A stretch of 64,000 nt of DNA from CAISKJ01 sp046351555. GTDB taxonomy: Bacteria > Myxococcota_A > Polyangia > Polyangiales > Ga0077539. The stretch covers positions 370,056 to 434,055 of the forward strand of contig JAXLYI010000007.1 of assembly GCA_046351555.1 (NCBI GenBank), read 5' to 3'. A program made the translations under genes and the position numbers. How positions within the stretch are numbered: position 1 is the stretch's first letter; each line of letters begins with the position of its first letter. The notes under the pieces are model-generated. The model saw nothing but the letters and a program-made list of their open reading frames with translations. It made no database searches and had not been told where the DNA came from. Below, one piece after another: positions 19,942-28,576 of the stretch.

Positions 19942-21135
19942 TCACCTCGCGAGCGGCACGGGCTCGTCTTCGTCACGGGAAGCGGCCCCCGCCCCGAGGA
20001 CGCCCCCGCGGTTCGCCCCCCAGCACCACACGGCCCCGTCGCCGCCCCGCGCGCACGCGTGGTTGTAGCCCGCGACGACCTCCACCACGCCGCGCGGCCC
20101 CGTAACCCACTGCGGGCGGGCGCGGGAGCGCGGCGCCGAGGGCCCCCCGCCGAGCGAGCCCCAGCAGGCGACCGAGCCGTCGCGCGTGGCGGCGCACGCG
20201 CGGTTCAGCCCGATCGCGAGCGACACCACCTCGCCGAGCGGCGGCCCGTCTTCGAACGCGACGGGCACGGGGCGATCGCGCGGGCTCGCGGTCCCGTCGC
20301 CGACCGTCGCCTCGCGGTTCGCACCCCAGCAGCTCGGCGCACCCGCGCGCAGGACGCACCACGTCCCGCCCTCGTCGAGCGTCCGCAGGCCGTAGCGGAG
20401 CGACGCGTCGACGTACGAGTGCTCCTGCCCGATCACCACCGCGTCGGCGCCGCGCGCGACGTCGAGCGGTGACGCGTCGGCGTGCTGCGCGCGCCAGCAC
20501 GAGAAGGCCCCGCCCCGCGCCCCCGCGCACGCGACGTCGGCGCGCGCCTCGAGCGACGTCGCGCCGGCCACGGGCGCTTCGAACTCGTTCACCGCGTCGC
20601 CGAGGGGCGCGCGCCCCCAGCACCGCACGCGCCCCGACGCGAGGAGGGCGCAGGTGTCGGAGGAGCCCGCCGCGATCCGCGTGACGGGCGGGAGCGCCCT
20701 GCGCGTCGGGCGGTCGGGGTCGTCGTCCGCCGACCAGCACCAGACCGAGCCGTCGCCGCGGAGCGCGCAGAGCTCGCCGACGACCCCGGCGTCCGACTCC
20801 GTCCAGGTCAGTTGCGCCACGTCGCGCAGGGGCTGCCCGTCGTGCGAGCACGCCCGGCTCAGGCCGCGCAGGGCGCGCCCGCACGCGGGTCCCCAGCAGC
20901 GGACGACGCCCTCGCCCCAGGCGCACGTGTGGTACGGCCCGGCCGCGATCCCCGCGGCCCGAACGGGCGTCGGGGGCGGGGCCGCCGGGGGCGTCGGCGC
21001 CTGAGGTGCCTGCTGTGCGACGCCGACCCCGCCGATGGCGCGAACCTCCTGCCACGCGGCCGCGCAGCCGGCGGCGCACGAGAGCCCGAGCGCGGCTCCG
21101 ATCACGGCGCGATGCCAGAGGTCGACGGGCTCCAT
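19942..21135 (-). CDS. RCC1-repeat lipoprotein (seven-bladed propeller)
   Basis: A 397-residue protein with a lipoprotein signal (LGLSCAAGCAAAW). After a Pro/Ala linker, seven repeats of about 45 residues each contain a C-A-x5-9-G-x-V-x-C-W(G) signature, for example HTCAWGEGVVRCWG, DTCALLASGRVRCWG and HACARGGDGAVWCWG. This is the alpha-tubulin-suppressor/RCC1 repeat, which folds as a beta-propeller; seven units make one closed propeller. The paired Cys in each blade may form disulfides in this secreted form. The start at 21135 is chosen over upstream in-frame ATGs because it gives the lipoprotein signal. Partner or ligand unknown. Confidence 0.85.
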   Translation of the reverse strand: MEPVDLWHRAVIGAALGLSCAAGCAAAWQEVRAIGGVGVAQQAPQAPTPPAAPPPTPVRAAGIAAGPYHTCAWGEGVVRCWGPACGRALRGLSRACSHDGQPLRDVAQLTWTESDAGVVGELCALRGDGSVWCWSADDDPDRPTRRALPPVTRIAAGSSDTCALLASGRVRCWGRAPLGDAVNEFEAPVAGATSLEARADVACAGARGGAFSCWRAQHADASPLDVARGADAVVIGQEHSYVDASLRYGLRTLDEGGTWCVLRAGAPSCWGANREATVGDGTASPRDRPVPVAFEDGPPLGEVVSLAIGLNRACAATRDGSVACWGSLGGGPSAPRSRARPQWVTGPRGVVEVVAGYNHACARGGDGAVWCWGANRGGVLGAGAASRDEDEPVPLAR

Positions 21136-21213
21136 GCGGCGCGCATCGTGGGCGCGCCGGCGCGAGATCGCAAGAGCGCCGCACCCGCCGCGCGGCACAG
21201 CGGGGGGCGTACG

Positions 21214-21870
21214 TCAGGGCGCGCCGGTCACCGTGATCATCGGCGTGCGCGCTTCGAAGCGCGGGGCCTCGAGGGCGTCGAGCATCCACGCGGCGACGTC
21301 GGCGCGCGGGATGGTCGCCCGGCCCACGACGCGCGCGACGGCCTTCGCGCGGCCGGTGGCGGGCTCGTCGGTGAGCCCCGTGGGGCGCGCGATGCAGACG
21401 TCGAGCCCGCCCTCGAGCCACGCCCGCTCCATGCGCTCGAGCGCCGGGTAGACGTGGCGCAGCGCCGACGCCTTGATGAACACCTTGAAGGCCCCCGGGA
21501 CGGCCTCGTAGCTGTCGGCCACGCCGCCCGCGCTGATCGCCACGGCCCGGCGCACGCCCTCGGCCTTCATCGCGCGCACGACCGCGGGCGTGCTCCGGTC
21601 GAGGAAGGCGGGGTCCTCGGGGCGGCTCCACGGGGCGATGCCGGGCAGGCGCAGGCCGAGGGCCGAGAGCGCCGCGTCGGCCCCGCGCAGCGCCTCGCGG
21701 AGGAAGCCCTCGTCGTCGAGGGCGCCGCGCATCACGCGCACGCCGGCGGGCGCGTCGAGGGTGGACGAGGCGCGCCCCACCGCCGTCACCGCGTGACCGC
21801 GCGCCGCGGCCTGCGTCACGAGATGGCGGCCGCAGCCGCCGGAGGCGCCGAGCACCACGAGCTTCATCAT
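21214..21870 (-). CDS. NAD(P)-binding SDR-like epimerase/reductase
   Basis: A 218-residue single Rossmann domain of the atypical NAD(P)H-binding type (NmrA/YwnB-like). The dinucleotide motif LVVLGASGGCGRHL is at the very N-terminus, followed by VRVMRGALDD and ADAALSALG. A core ISAGG lies where the catalytic Ser region sits, with CIARPTGLTDEP further on. It probably binds NAD(P)H; substrate unknown. It is the third gene in a minus-strand set with the DGPF protein and an ECF42-type sigma factor (48 bp after the sigma gene) and is likely co-transcribed. Confidence 0.82.
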   Translation of the reverse strand: MMKLVVLGASGGCGRHLVTQAAARGHAVTAVGRASSTLDAPAGVRVMRGALDDEGFLREALRGADAALSALGLRLPGIAPWSRPEDPAFLDRSTPAVVRAMKAEGVRRAVAISAGGVADSYEAVPGAFKVFIKASALRHVYPALERMERAWLEGGLDVCIARPTGLTDEPATGRAKAVARVVGRATIPRADVAAWMLDALEAPRFEARTPMITVTGAP

Positions 21871-21918
21871 CCCGCGTTGGATGCTCGGTGCGGGGGCGGC
21901 GGTTTCCCGGGCGCCCGC

Positions 21919-23163
21919 TCAGCCCAGCGCGGCCCGGCGCGCCTCGAGGAAGCGGCGCTCGGCGTCGTTGCGCGCGGCGGCGATCGCCTCGTCGTAGGCC
22001 GCGGCGGCCTCGCGGTCGCGCCCGAGGCGCCGCAGGAGGTCGGCCCGCGCGGCGTGCAGGGCGTGGCCCCGGGCGAGCGCCTCGTCCGAGCGCAGCGCGT
22101 CGACGGCGGCGAGGCCCGCGGCGGGGCCGTCGACCATCGCCCGCGCCACCGCGGCGTTGAGCCGGACCGACGGCGCGTCGACCCGCGCGGCGAGGAGGTC
22201 GTAGAGGGCGGCGATCTGCGCGAAATCGGTCGCGTCGTAGCGGGGCGCCTCGTCGTGGAGCGCCTGGATCGCGGCCTCGATCGCGTACGCCGACGGGGCG
22301 CCGAGGCGCAGGGCGTCGGCGAGGTGGGCCTTGCCGCGGGCGACGGCGTCGGCGTCCCAGCGGGCGCGGTCCTGCGCGTCGAGCGGGACGAGCGCGCCGC
22401 CGCCGTCGACCCGCGCGTCGCGCCGCGCGTGGACGAGCCACACGAGCGCGGCCACGGCGCGGGCGTCGGCCGCGTCGGGGAGGAGCGCGGCGACGAGCTC
22501 CGCGAGGCGGACGGCCTCCTCCGCGAGGTCGACGCGCTGGAGCGACGGCCCGCTCGTGGCGACGTAGCCCTCGTTGAAGATCGCGTACACCACCTCGAGC
22601 ACGCCCGCGAGGCGCGCGGGGAGCTCGGCCCGCTCGGGCACCGCGTAGGGGATGCCGGCGGCCTCGATCTTCGACTTCGCGCGGGTGAGGCGCTGGGCCA
22701 TCGTCGGCGCCGGCACGCAGAAGGCGCGGGCGACGTCGTCGGTCGAGAGCCCGGAGACCCACCGGAGCGCGAGGGCCACCTGGGCGTCGCGCGCGATGGC
22801 CGGGTGGCAGCACGTGAAGAGCAGCCGCAGGCGGTCGTCGGGGAGGTGGCGGGCGGGGTCGTCGAGGGCGTCGTCTTCGGCGGGGGCGAGCGCGCGGAGC
22901 GAGCGGTGGGCGACGTCGGTCATCGCGCGGCGCCGCAGGGCGTCGACGGCGCGGCGGCGGGCGACCGCGAGGAGCCACGCGCGCGGCGAGGCGGGGGTCC
23001 CCTCGGCGGGCCACTGGCGGAGGGCCGACTCGACGGCGGCGTCGAGGCACTCCTCGGCGAGGTCGAAGCCGTAGCGGCGGACGAGCGACGCGAGGAGCTG
23101 CGCCCGCTCGGCGCGGACGACGCGGGCGAGCACCGCGGCGGGGTCGTCGGGTCCCTCGGTCAC
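21919..23163 (-). CDS. ECF42-type RNA polymerase sigma factor with TPR-like C-terminal extension
   Basis: A 414-residue sigma factor. Region 2 lies in residues 15-85 (ECLDAAVESALRQWP, PRAWLLAVARRRAVDALRRR). Region 4 follows at about 105-170 (LLFTCCHPAIARDAQVALALRW, STDDVARAFCVPAPTMAQRLTRAK). A long helical extension of about 230 residues (DUF6596/TPR-like) contains FNEGYVATSGPSLQRVDLAEEA. This layout and linkage to a DGPF protein define the ECF42 group, which is controlled through its C-terminal extension rather than an anti-sigma factor. The DGPF gene is immediately upstream (41 bp), matching the usual synteny. Confidence 0.92.
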   Translation of the reverse strand: MTEGPDDPAAVLARVVRAERAQLLASLVRRYGFDLAEECLDAAVESALRQWPAEGTPASPRAWLLAVARRRAVDALRRRAMTDVAHRSLRALAPAEDDALDDPARHLPDDRLRLLFTCCHPAIARDAQVALALRWVSGLSTDDVARAFCVPAPTMAQRLTRAKSKIEAAGIPYAVPERAELPARLAGVLEVVYAIFNEGYVATSGPSLQRVDLAEEAVRLAELVAALLPDAADARAVAALVWLVHARRDARVDGGGALVPLDAQDRARWDADAVARGKAHLADALRLGAPSAYAIEAAIQALHDEAPRYDATDFAQIAALYDLLAARVDAPSVRLNAAVARAMVDGPAAGLAAVDALRSDEALARGHALHAARADLLRRLGRDREAAAAYDEAIAAARNDAERRFLEARRAALG

Positions 23164-23203
23164 GGCCCGAGGAATCGCCCGGCGCGGGGCCCGCGGTCAA
23201 CCG

Positions 23204-23959
23204 TCAGCCGCGGGGGCCCAGGTCCATGACGGGGCGCACCTCGACGGTGCCGATCTCCGCGCTGGGGATGCGGGCGGCGAGGGCGATGGCCTCGTCGAGG
23301 TCGCGCGCCCACACGCGGTAGTAGCCCCCGAGCTGCTCGCGGGTCTCGGCGAAGGGGCCGTCGCGGACGACGCGCCGGCCGTCGACGACGCTCACGCTGC
23401 GGGCCTTCGCGGCGGGGGCGAGGGGCTCGCCGGCGATGAGGTTCCCTGAGGCGCGGATCTCCTTCGAGAACTGCATGTAGCGCCCGAAGAGGGCCCCGCG
23501 CTCGGCCTCGCTCATCGCGGCCCAGTCGGCCTCGCGGTCGTAGATGAGCAGGAGGTACTGCTTGTGCGTCGCGGCGGTGAGGGTCGCGGGCGCCGGGGCG
23601 GGCGACGGGCCGCCCATCGCCATGACGGGGCGGACCTCGACGGTGCCGCCCTTCGCGTCGGGGATGCGCGCGGCCCAGTCGAGCGCCTCGGCCTCGGACT
23701 CCGCGTCGAGGCTGTAGTACCCGCCGAGCTGCTCGCGGGTCTCGGCGAACGGGCCGTCCTGCACCGCCCGCTTGCCCTCGCGGACGCGGACGGAGGTGGC
23801 GGTGTGGGTGGCCTGGAGCGGCGCGGCGTCGCCCGCCCGCCCGGTGGCGAACAGCTCGCGGGAGTAGGCGTTGTAGGACTGGAGGACGGCCTCGATGTCG
23901 GCGGGCGCGGCGTGGGCGAAGCGGGACTCGGCGGCGTGGATGAGCAGGACGTACTGCAT
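23204..23959 (-). CDS. Tandem DGPF/YCII-domain protein
   Basis: A 251-residue fusion of two YCII-related domains (residues 1-118 and 130-245). Each carries the DGPFAETREQLGGYY signature that gives the DGPF family its name, an IH/IY active-site-like strand near its start, and a closing GTVEVRPVM. The family is genetically tied to ECF42 sigma factors, and the biochemical role is unknown. Most homologues have one domain, so this appears to be an in-frame duplication and fusion. ATG at 23959 is preceded by a strong AGGAGG site; upstream in-frame codons lack one. It heads an operon with the sigma factor and the NAD(P)-binding protein. Confidence 0.9.
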   Translation of the reverse strand: MQYVLLIHAAESRFAHAAPADIEAVLQSYNAYSRELFATGRAGDAAPLQATHTATSVRVREGKRAVQDGPFAETREQLGGYYSLDAESEAEALDWAARIPDAKGGTVEVRPVMAMGGPSPAPAPATLTAATHKQYLLLIYDREADWAAMSEAERGALFGRYMQFSKEIRASGNLIAGEPLAPAAKARSVSVVDGRRVVRDGPFAETREQLGGYYRVWARDLDEAIALAARIPSAEIGTVEVRPVMDLGPRG

Positions 23960-24053
23960 GGTCGTGGGGACCTCCTTCTGCCCGTGGAGTCGAACGTCCC
24001 GGGGCGCCATCGACAGGGGCCGACGATTTTCTTTCGAAGGCGGCGCGAGGCCC

Positions 24054-25412
24054 TTACCCCGCGCTGACCGCGCCGAGGTTGGCGAGGGGGCGGGTCCCCT
24101 CCAGGCCGAAGCGGGTGACGTCCGCGCCCACCGCGCGGAGCATCGCGACGAAGAGGTCGGCGATGGGCTGCTCGCTCGCGTACGCGACGTGGCGGCCGGG
24201 GTCGAGCTGCCCGCCGCAGCGCCCCGCGAGGAGCGCCGGGAGGCCGTAGTGCCAGTGCCCGTTGCCGTCGGCGATCTCGCTGGAGAAGAGGGCGGCGGTG
24301 TGGTCGAGCACCGAGCTCCCGTCGGGCTCGCGCATCCCCTGGAGCTGCGCGAGGAGGCCCGCGAACTGCCGCACCTCCCACGTCCCGATCTGCTCGAGCT
24401 TCTGGAGCTTCTCGGGGTCGCTCTGGTGGTGGCTGAGCTCGTGGTGGGCCCCCGAGGCCCCGATGAACGAGTAGTCCCGCCCGCTCCCCGCGTTGCCCAG
24501 CATGAAGGTGACCACGCGCGTCAGGTCGCAGCGCAGGGCCATCGCCATGAGCTGGTTCATCACGGCGACGTGCTCGGCGTAGGCGAGGCCCTCCACCGGG
24601 CGCGGCGGGGTCATGCACACCGCGCCGCCGGTCATCATCACGCGGCGCTCGAGCTCGCGCACGGCGGTGAGGTACTCGTCGAGCTTGGCGCGGTCGCTCG
24701 CGCCCACCGCGCCCTGGAGTCGCGTCGCGTCGCCCCGCACGTAGTCGAGGACGCTGGCCTGGTACGCGCGCCGCCGGGCCTGCATCGCCGCGCTCTCGCC
24801 CGCCGCGAAGAGCCGGTCGAACACCGTGATCGGGTTGGTGAGCTTCGGCAGCGGCGTGGTCGGCGACGCCCACGAGATGTTGCGCGCGTAGGCGCAGGAG
24901 TAGCCCGAGTCGCAGCCGCCGGTCGCGCCGCCGCCGTCGACGCCGAGCTGGATCGACGGGAAGCGCGTGGCCATCCCGACGGCCGCGGCGGCGACCTGGT
25001 CCATCGAGACGCCCGCGCGGATGCCGGTGCCCTCGGTCTTCACGAGGCGGGCGTTGGTGAGGAAGCACCCCGTGCCGCGCGCGTGGTCGCCGGGGCCGTC
25101 GTTGGTGCCGCCGTAGCTCGCCTGCGCGGGGCGGTTGGCGAGGTTCGAGAGCACCAGCACCTCCGAACGCAGCGCCCCGAGCGGCGCGAGCATCGGCGTG
25201 AGCGCGTAGCCCGCCCCCTCGGCGGTCGGGCGCCACGCGTTGGGCGTCGCGCCGTTGATCCCGTTGGGGACGTACCAGACCACCATGCGCCGCGGGATGG
25301 GGGAGCCCCCGGCGCGCGCCGTCTTGCGCGGGAGCAGGCTCTCGAGCGCGGGGATCGCCAGCGCCACGCCCGCGCCGCCGAGCAGCGCCCGTCGCGTCAG
25401 TCGCGTCGTCAT
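24054..25412 (-). CDS. DUF1552 secreted protein (Tat substrate)
   Basis: A 452-residue protein with a twin-arginine signal (TRLTRRALLGGAGVA, cleavage after TARA). The mature part is a DUF1552 domain, related to the alkaline-phosphatase/sulfatase-like DUF1501 fold: VVWYVPNGINGATPNAW, LSNLANRPA, DHARGTGCFLT and ELSHHQSD with a His-rich patch, then SEIADGNGHWHYGLPALLAG. DUF1552 genes are almost always paired with DUF1592-type genes in Myxococcota and Planctomycetota. Here the ATG overlaps the stop of the DUF1592 gene (TGATG). The biochemical role is unknown; the pair is probably a secreted complex. Confidence 0.88.
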   Translation of the reverse strand: MTTRLTRRALLGGAGVALAIPALESLLPRKTARAGGSPIPRRMVVWYVPNGINGATPNAWRPTAEGAGYALTPMLAPLGALRSEVLVLSNLANRPAQASYGGTNDGPGDHARGTGCFLTNARLVKTEGTGIRAGVSMDQVAAAAVGMATRFPSIQLGVDGGGATGGCDSGYSCAYARNISWASPTTPLPKLTNPITVFDRLFAAGESAAMQARRRAYQASVLDYVRGDATRLQGAVGASDRAKLDEYLTAVRELERRVMMTGGAVCMTPPRPVEGLAYAEHVAVMNQLMAMALRCDLTRVVTFMLGNAGSGRDYSFIGASGAHHELSHHQSDPEKLQKLEQIGTWEVRQFAGLLAQLQGMREPDGSSVLDHTAALFSSEIADGNGHWHYGLPALLAGRCGGQLDPGRHVAYASEQPIADLFVAMLRAVGADVTRFGLEGTRPLANLGAVSAG

Positions 25413-27538
25413 CACATGCCTCCTGCGGGCTCGCCGCGCCGCGAGGTGAAGGATTCGCTCGTCACGACGCGCACGACGAGGTCGCGCAGGCGCATCCCCG
25501 CGCCCGACCACTCGCTGGTGATCTGGTCGATGACGGGCTGGTCGTAGTTCGCCGGGCCCCGGCCGAGCGCGTAGGTGAACACCTGCTGCGTCACGCACCG
25601 CGGGAACCGGGGATCGCGCTGGAGCAGCGCCGCGAGCGAGGCGTTGTCGGTGAAGGGCTCGCCGGTGCCGGGCAGCGTGCCCGTGGTGTCGACGGGGAAG
25701 CCCGAGTCCGTGGTGCGCGCGACGCCCACCGCGTCGAAGCCCTCGAAGGCGAAGCCGATCGGGTCCATCAGCGCGTGGCAGGAGGCGCAGCTCGGCTGCG
25801 TGCGGTGGCGTTCCATGCGCTGGCGGAGCGTCCCCGTGGGCATCGCTTCGACGGGGAGCCCCTCGACGTTGGGCGGGGGCGGCGGCGGCGGCGCGCAGAG
25901 GAGCTGGTTGAGCACCCACTGCCCGCGGCGGACGGGCGACGTCCGGTCGGGGTGGCTGGTCACCGCGAGCAGGCTCCCTTGCGAGAGGACGCCCCTCCGC
26001 GTGGGCGGCAGCGTCGTGCGGCGGAGGCCCGTCCCCGCGGGCGCCGTGACGCCGTAGTAGCGCGCGACGGTGTCGTCGAGGAAGGAGTAGTCCGCCGTGA
26101 GGAACTCCCCCATCCCCACGTCGTCGCGGAGGAAGTGTTCGAAGTACGCCTCGGTCTCCGCGCGGAGGGAGGTCTTCACGGCCGCGGTGAAGCCGGGGAA
26201 GCGGGCGGGGTCGGCGTCGTGCTCGGGCACCGCGCGGGTGAAGAGCCACTGCCCGGCGAAGTTGTCGACGAAGGCGCGGGCCTTCGGGTCGGCGAGCATC
26301 CGCTCGACCTGCGCACGCAGCGTCGCGGGGTCGCGGAGCCTCCCGGCGTCGGCGAGCGCGAAGAGCGCGTCGTCGGGCATCGAGCTCCAGAGGAAGTACG
26401 AGAGCCGCGCGGCGAGCTCGTGGTCGTTGAGCGGGTGCACCGCGAGCGACGTGGGGTCGGGGTCGAGCTCGACGCGGAAGAGGAAGTGCGGCGAGAGGAC
26501 GACGGCCTGGAGCGCGAGCTTCAGCCCCTCTTCGAAGCCCTCGCCCTGCGTCCGCGCGACGTCGAGGAAGCCGAGCAGTCGCGTCACTTCGGCGTCGGTG
26601 ACGGGGCGCCGCCACGCGCGCCGCGCGAAGCGGGAGAGCACCGTGCGGGCGCAGTCGGCCTCCATCCCGGCGGCGGGCGTGCACACGAGGATGCGCTCGC
26701 GCTGGGGGTTGGGCGCGGGCGCGGCGCCGACGGGGCCCTCGACGCGGATCCAGTCGACGAGGAGGTTGCGGTCCTCCCCCGTCGCCATGACGTAGAAGTC
26801 GTTGGTGAACTCCGCCGCGATCGTCACCTGCACGCCCGCGCGCAGCGTCACCTCGACGGAGAACTCGCCGGGCGACGCCGCGAGGTTGGTGACGTTGAAC
26901 GAGCCCGCGGCGACGCCGTCGACGGTGACGTCCATGTGGGCCGGGTCAGGGCCCGCAGCAGTCTGCCAGGCGCGGACGGTGACGCGGTAGCGGCCGGCGC
27001 CGGCGGGCGTGTAGCGGACGGGGAGCTCGCCGTTGGACCAGAGGTTCCACGCGGTGGAGGAGGCGGCGCCGACGGAGCCGGTGAGGGCCTCGGCTTCGAA
27101 CTGCCGCCGCGTCGACGGCACCACGGGGTTGAACATCGCCTCGTCGACGAGCCGCTCGGCCGCGCGCTGGTAGAGCTCGAGCTGGACGGCCGACATCGTG
27201 AGCACGTCGGCGACGTTGTCGAAGCCGTAGCCCCTGTCGTCGGCGGGGAAGTCGTCGGCGGGGCGGCGCGCGGTGCCGAAGAGGTCGCGGACGGTGTTGT
27301 TGTACTCCGCGCGGTTGAGGCGGTGGAGCGTGACGCGGCCCGGGTCGACGGGCGGCGGCGGGTCGGGCTCGGAGAGCGCGACTTCGAACACGGCGGCCGC
27401 GTCGACGGGCCCGGACACGTCGGGCGTGATCACGCCGTCGAAGGGCGCTGCGTCGGCGGAGGGCGGCGGCCGCATCCCCTCGGGGGGCACGGCGCAGCCC
27501 GCCGCGACGAGCGCGAGCGTGAGGAGCGTGGCGCGCAT
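25412..27538 (-). CDS. DUF1587/DUF1595/DUF1592/DUF1588/DUF1585 lipoprotein (cytochrome c-like)
   Basis: A 708-residue lipoprotein (LALVAAGCAVPP). Domains in order: DUF1587 (VTLHRLNRAEYNNTVRDLFG, near 90), a beta-sandwich carbohydrate-binding-like segment (about 170-290), DUF1595 (CARTVLSRFARRAWRRPVT), DUF1592 (LSPHFLFRVELDPDP, AARLSYFLWSSMPDDAL), DUF1588 (GVLSQGSLLAVTSHPDRTSPVRRG) with CASCH, and DUF1585 at the C-terminus. The single CxxCH suggests covalent haem c attachment, consistent with the family's description as planctomycete-type cytochrome C domains. It is translationally coupled to the Tat-exported DUF1552 gene. The substrate is unknown; polymer degradation has been suggested for relatives. 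Confidence 0.9.
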   Translation of the reverse strand: MRATLLTLALVAAGCAVPPEGMRPPPSADAAPFDGVITPDVSGPVDAAAVFEVALSEPDPPPPVDPGRVTLHRLNRAEYNNTVRDLFGTARRPADDFPADDRGYGFDNVADVLTMSAVQLELYQRAAERLVDEAMFNPVVPSTRRQFEAEALTGSVGAASSTAWNLWSNGELPVRYTPAGAGRYRVTVRAWQTAAGPDPAHMDVTVDGVAAGSFNVTNLAASPGEFSVEVTLRAGVQVTIAAEFTNDFYVMATGEDRNLLVDWIRVEGPVGAAPAPNPQRERILVCTPAAGMEADCARTVLSRFARRAWRRPVTDAEVTRLLGFLDVARTQGEGFEEGLKLALQAVVLSPHFLFRVELDPDPTSLAVHPLNDHELAARLSYFLWSSMPDDALFALADAGRLRDPATLRAQVERMLADPKARAFVDNFAGQWLFTRAVPEHDADPARFPGFTAAVKTSLRAETEAYFEHFLRDDVGMGEFLTADYSFLDDTVARYYGVTAPAGTGLRRTTLPPTRRGVLSQGSLLAVTSHPDRTSPVRRGQWVLNQLLCAPPPPPPPNVEGLPVEAMPTGTLRQRMERHRTQPSCASCHALMDPIGFAFEGFDAVGVARTTDSGFPVDTTGTLPGTGEPFTDNASLAALLQRDPRFPRCVTQQVFTYALGRGPANYDQPVIDQITSEWSGAGMRLRDLVVRVVTSESFTSRRGEPAGGM

Positions 27539-27620
27539 GGAGCGAACTTCTCAGCACACGCGGTGCGGCGTCAACGCCCGTCGTTCGTAGCATCGGGTGT
27601 GCTCCACCCCGGGGCGCCGC

Positions 27621-28475
27621 TCACCGCCCGCGCAGGCGCTCCAGCTCCGCGCGCAGCGCCGCGACCTCGGCCTCCGCGGCCTCCCGCGCGGCGCGCTCCT
27701 CCTCCCGCGCGGCGCGCTCCTCCTCCCGCGCGGCGCGCTCCTGCTCGGCGCGGAGGCTCTGCTCCTCGACGTGGACGGCGAGCTCGGCGACGGTCTCCTC
27801 CAGACGCACGAGCAGGTCCTCCGCCGTGAGGAGCTCGGAGGTGCCCTGGCGGAAGCGCAGCGTGCGCCCGACCACCAGCAGGTCGAGCCCGAGCACCTCG
27901 GAGGCGTAGGCGTCGCCCGTCTTGCGCATCGGCTCGTAGCGGCGGACGCCCGGCGCGGCCTGTCGCCACGCATGGAGCCGCCGCGTGCGCAGGTCGAAGA
28001 CGAAGTACTCGGCGATGCCCAGCTCGGCGTAGCGGGCGACGTTGCGATCGAGGTCCTTGGCGCGGCGGCCGGAGGCGAGCACCTCCAGCACCCACTCCGC
28101 CCCCTTGCCCTCCGCCGCCACCACCCAGCTCTTGCGCCAGTGGGTCGGCACGTCGCGCACCGCGAACACGTCCGGCGTGACGGGCTCCTCGCCGGGGTAG
28201 TACACCATCATCTCCGAGCCGACGTACACCTGCCGCTCCCGCGAGCGGAACCAGCGCCGCAGCGTGTCGCGCGCCTGGTAGCGCGTCTCCAGGTGCTCGT
28301 CGCCCTCCGCCATCGCCCGCTGGATGATGTGCGACTGCGGCAGGCAGAGCGGCAGATCCTCCACTACTGCAGCGCGCTCGGCCGGCGTCATCGCGTCCCA
28401 CGCCTCGCGCGTCGGGGCGCGCGGCAGCGGCGGGAGCGCGGACGGAGACGGGGGCGGCATCGACTCGATGGTCAT
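27621..28475 (-). CDS. Uma2-family restriction-endonuclease-like protein with coiled-coil tail
   Basis: A 284-residue protein. The core (residues 50-210) is a Uma2/DUF820 PD-(D/E)XK fold: EPVTPDVFAVRDVP, WVLEVLASGRRAKDLDRNVARYAELGIAEYFVFDLRTRRLHAWR. The acidic residues in TPDVF and LEV with the following Lys are the likely metal site. The last 50 residues are a repeated Glu/Arg coiled coil (REEERAA units). Uma2 proteins occur in many copies in some bacteria; their biological role is unsettled. Confidence 0.85.
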   Translation of the reverse strand: MTIESMPPPSPSALPPLPRAPTREAWDAMTPAERAAVVEDLPLCLPQSHIIQRAMAEGDEHLETRYQARDTLRRWFRSRERQVYVGSEMMVYYPGEEPVTPDVFAVRDVPTHWRKSWVVAAEGKGAEWVLEVLASGRRAKDLDRNVARYAELGIAEYFVFDLRTRRLHAWRQAAPGVRRYEPMRKTGDAYASEVLGLDLLVVGRTLRFRQGTSELLTAEDLLVRLEETVAELAVHVEEQSLRAEQERAAREEERAAREEERAAREAAEAEVAALRAELERLRGR

Positions 28476-28576
28476 GAGGACGATCTTGCCACCGCGCCGA
28501 CGCGACGGACAGCGGGGGGATAGCGCCCTGCGGCTTTCTTGACGCCGCGCCGCGATCGGTGCCTATCGACCCGGCG

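Noticed and set aside
19973..23200. A minus-strand frame of about 1075 codons across the RCC1, SDR and sigma genes
   Set aside because: Composition is dominated by Arg/Pro/Gly with no domain, and it overlaps three genes with clear motifs in another frame.
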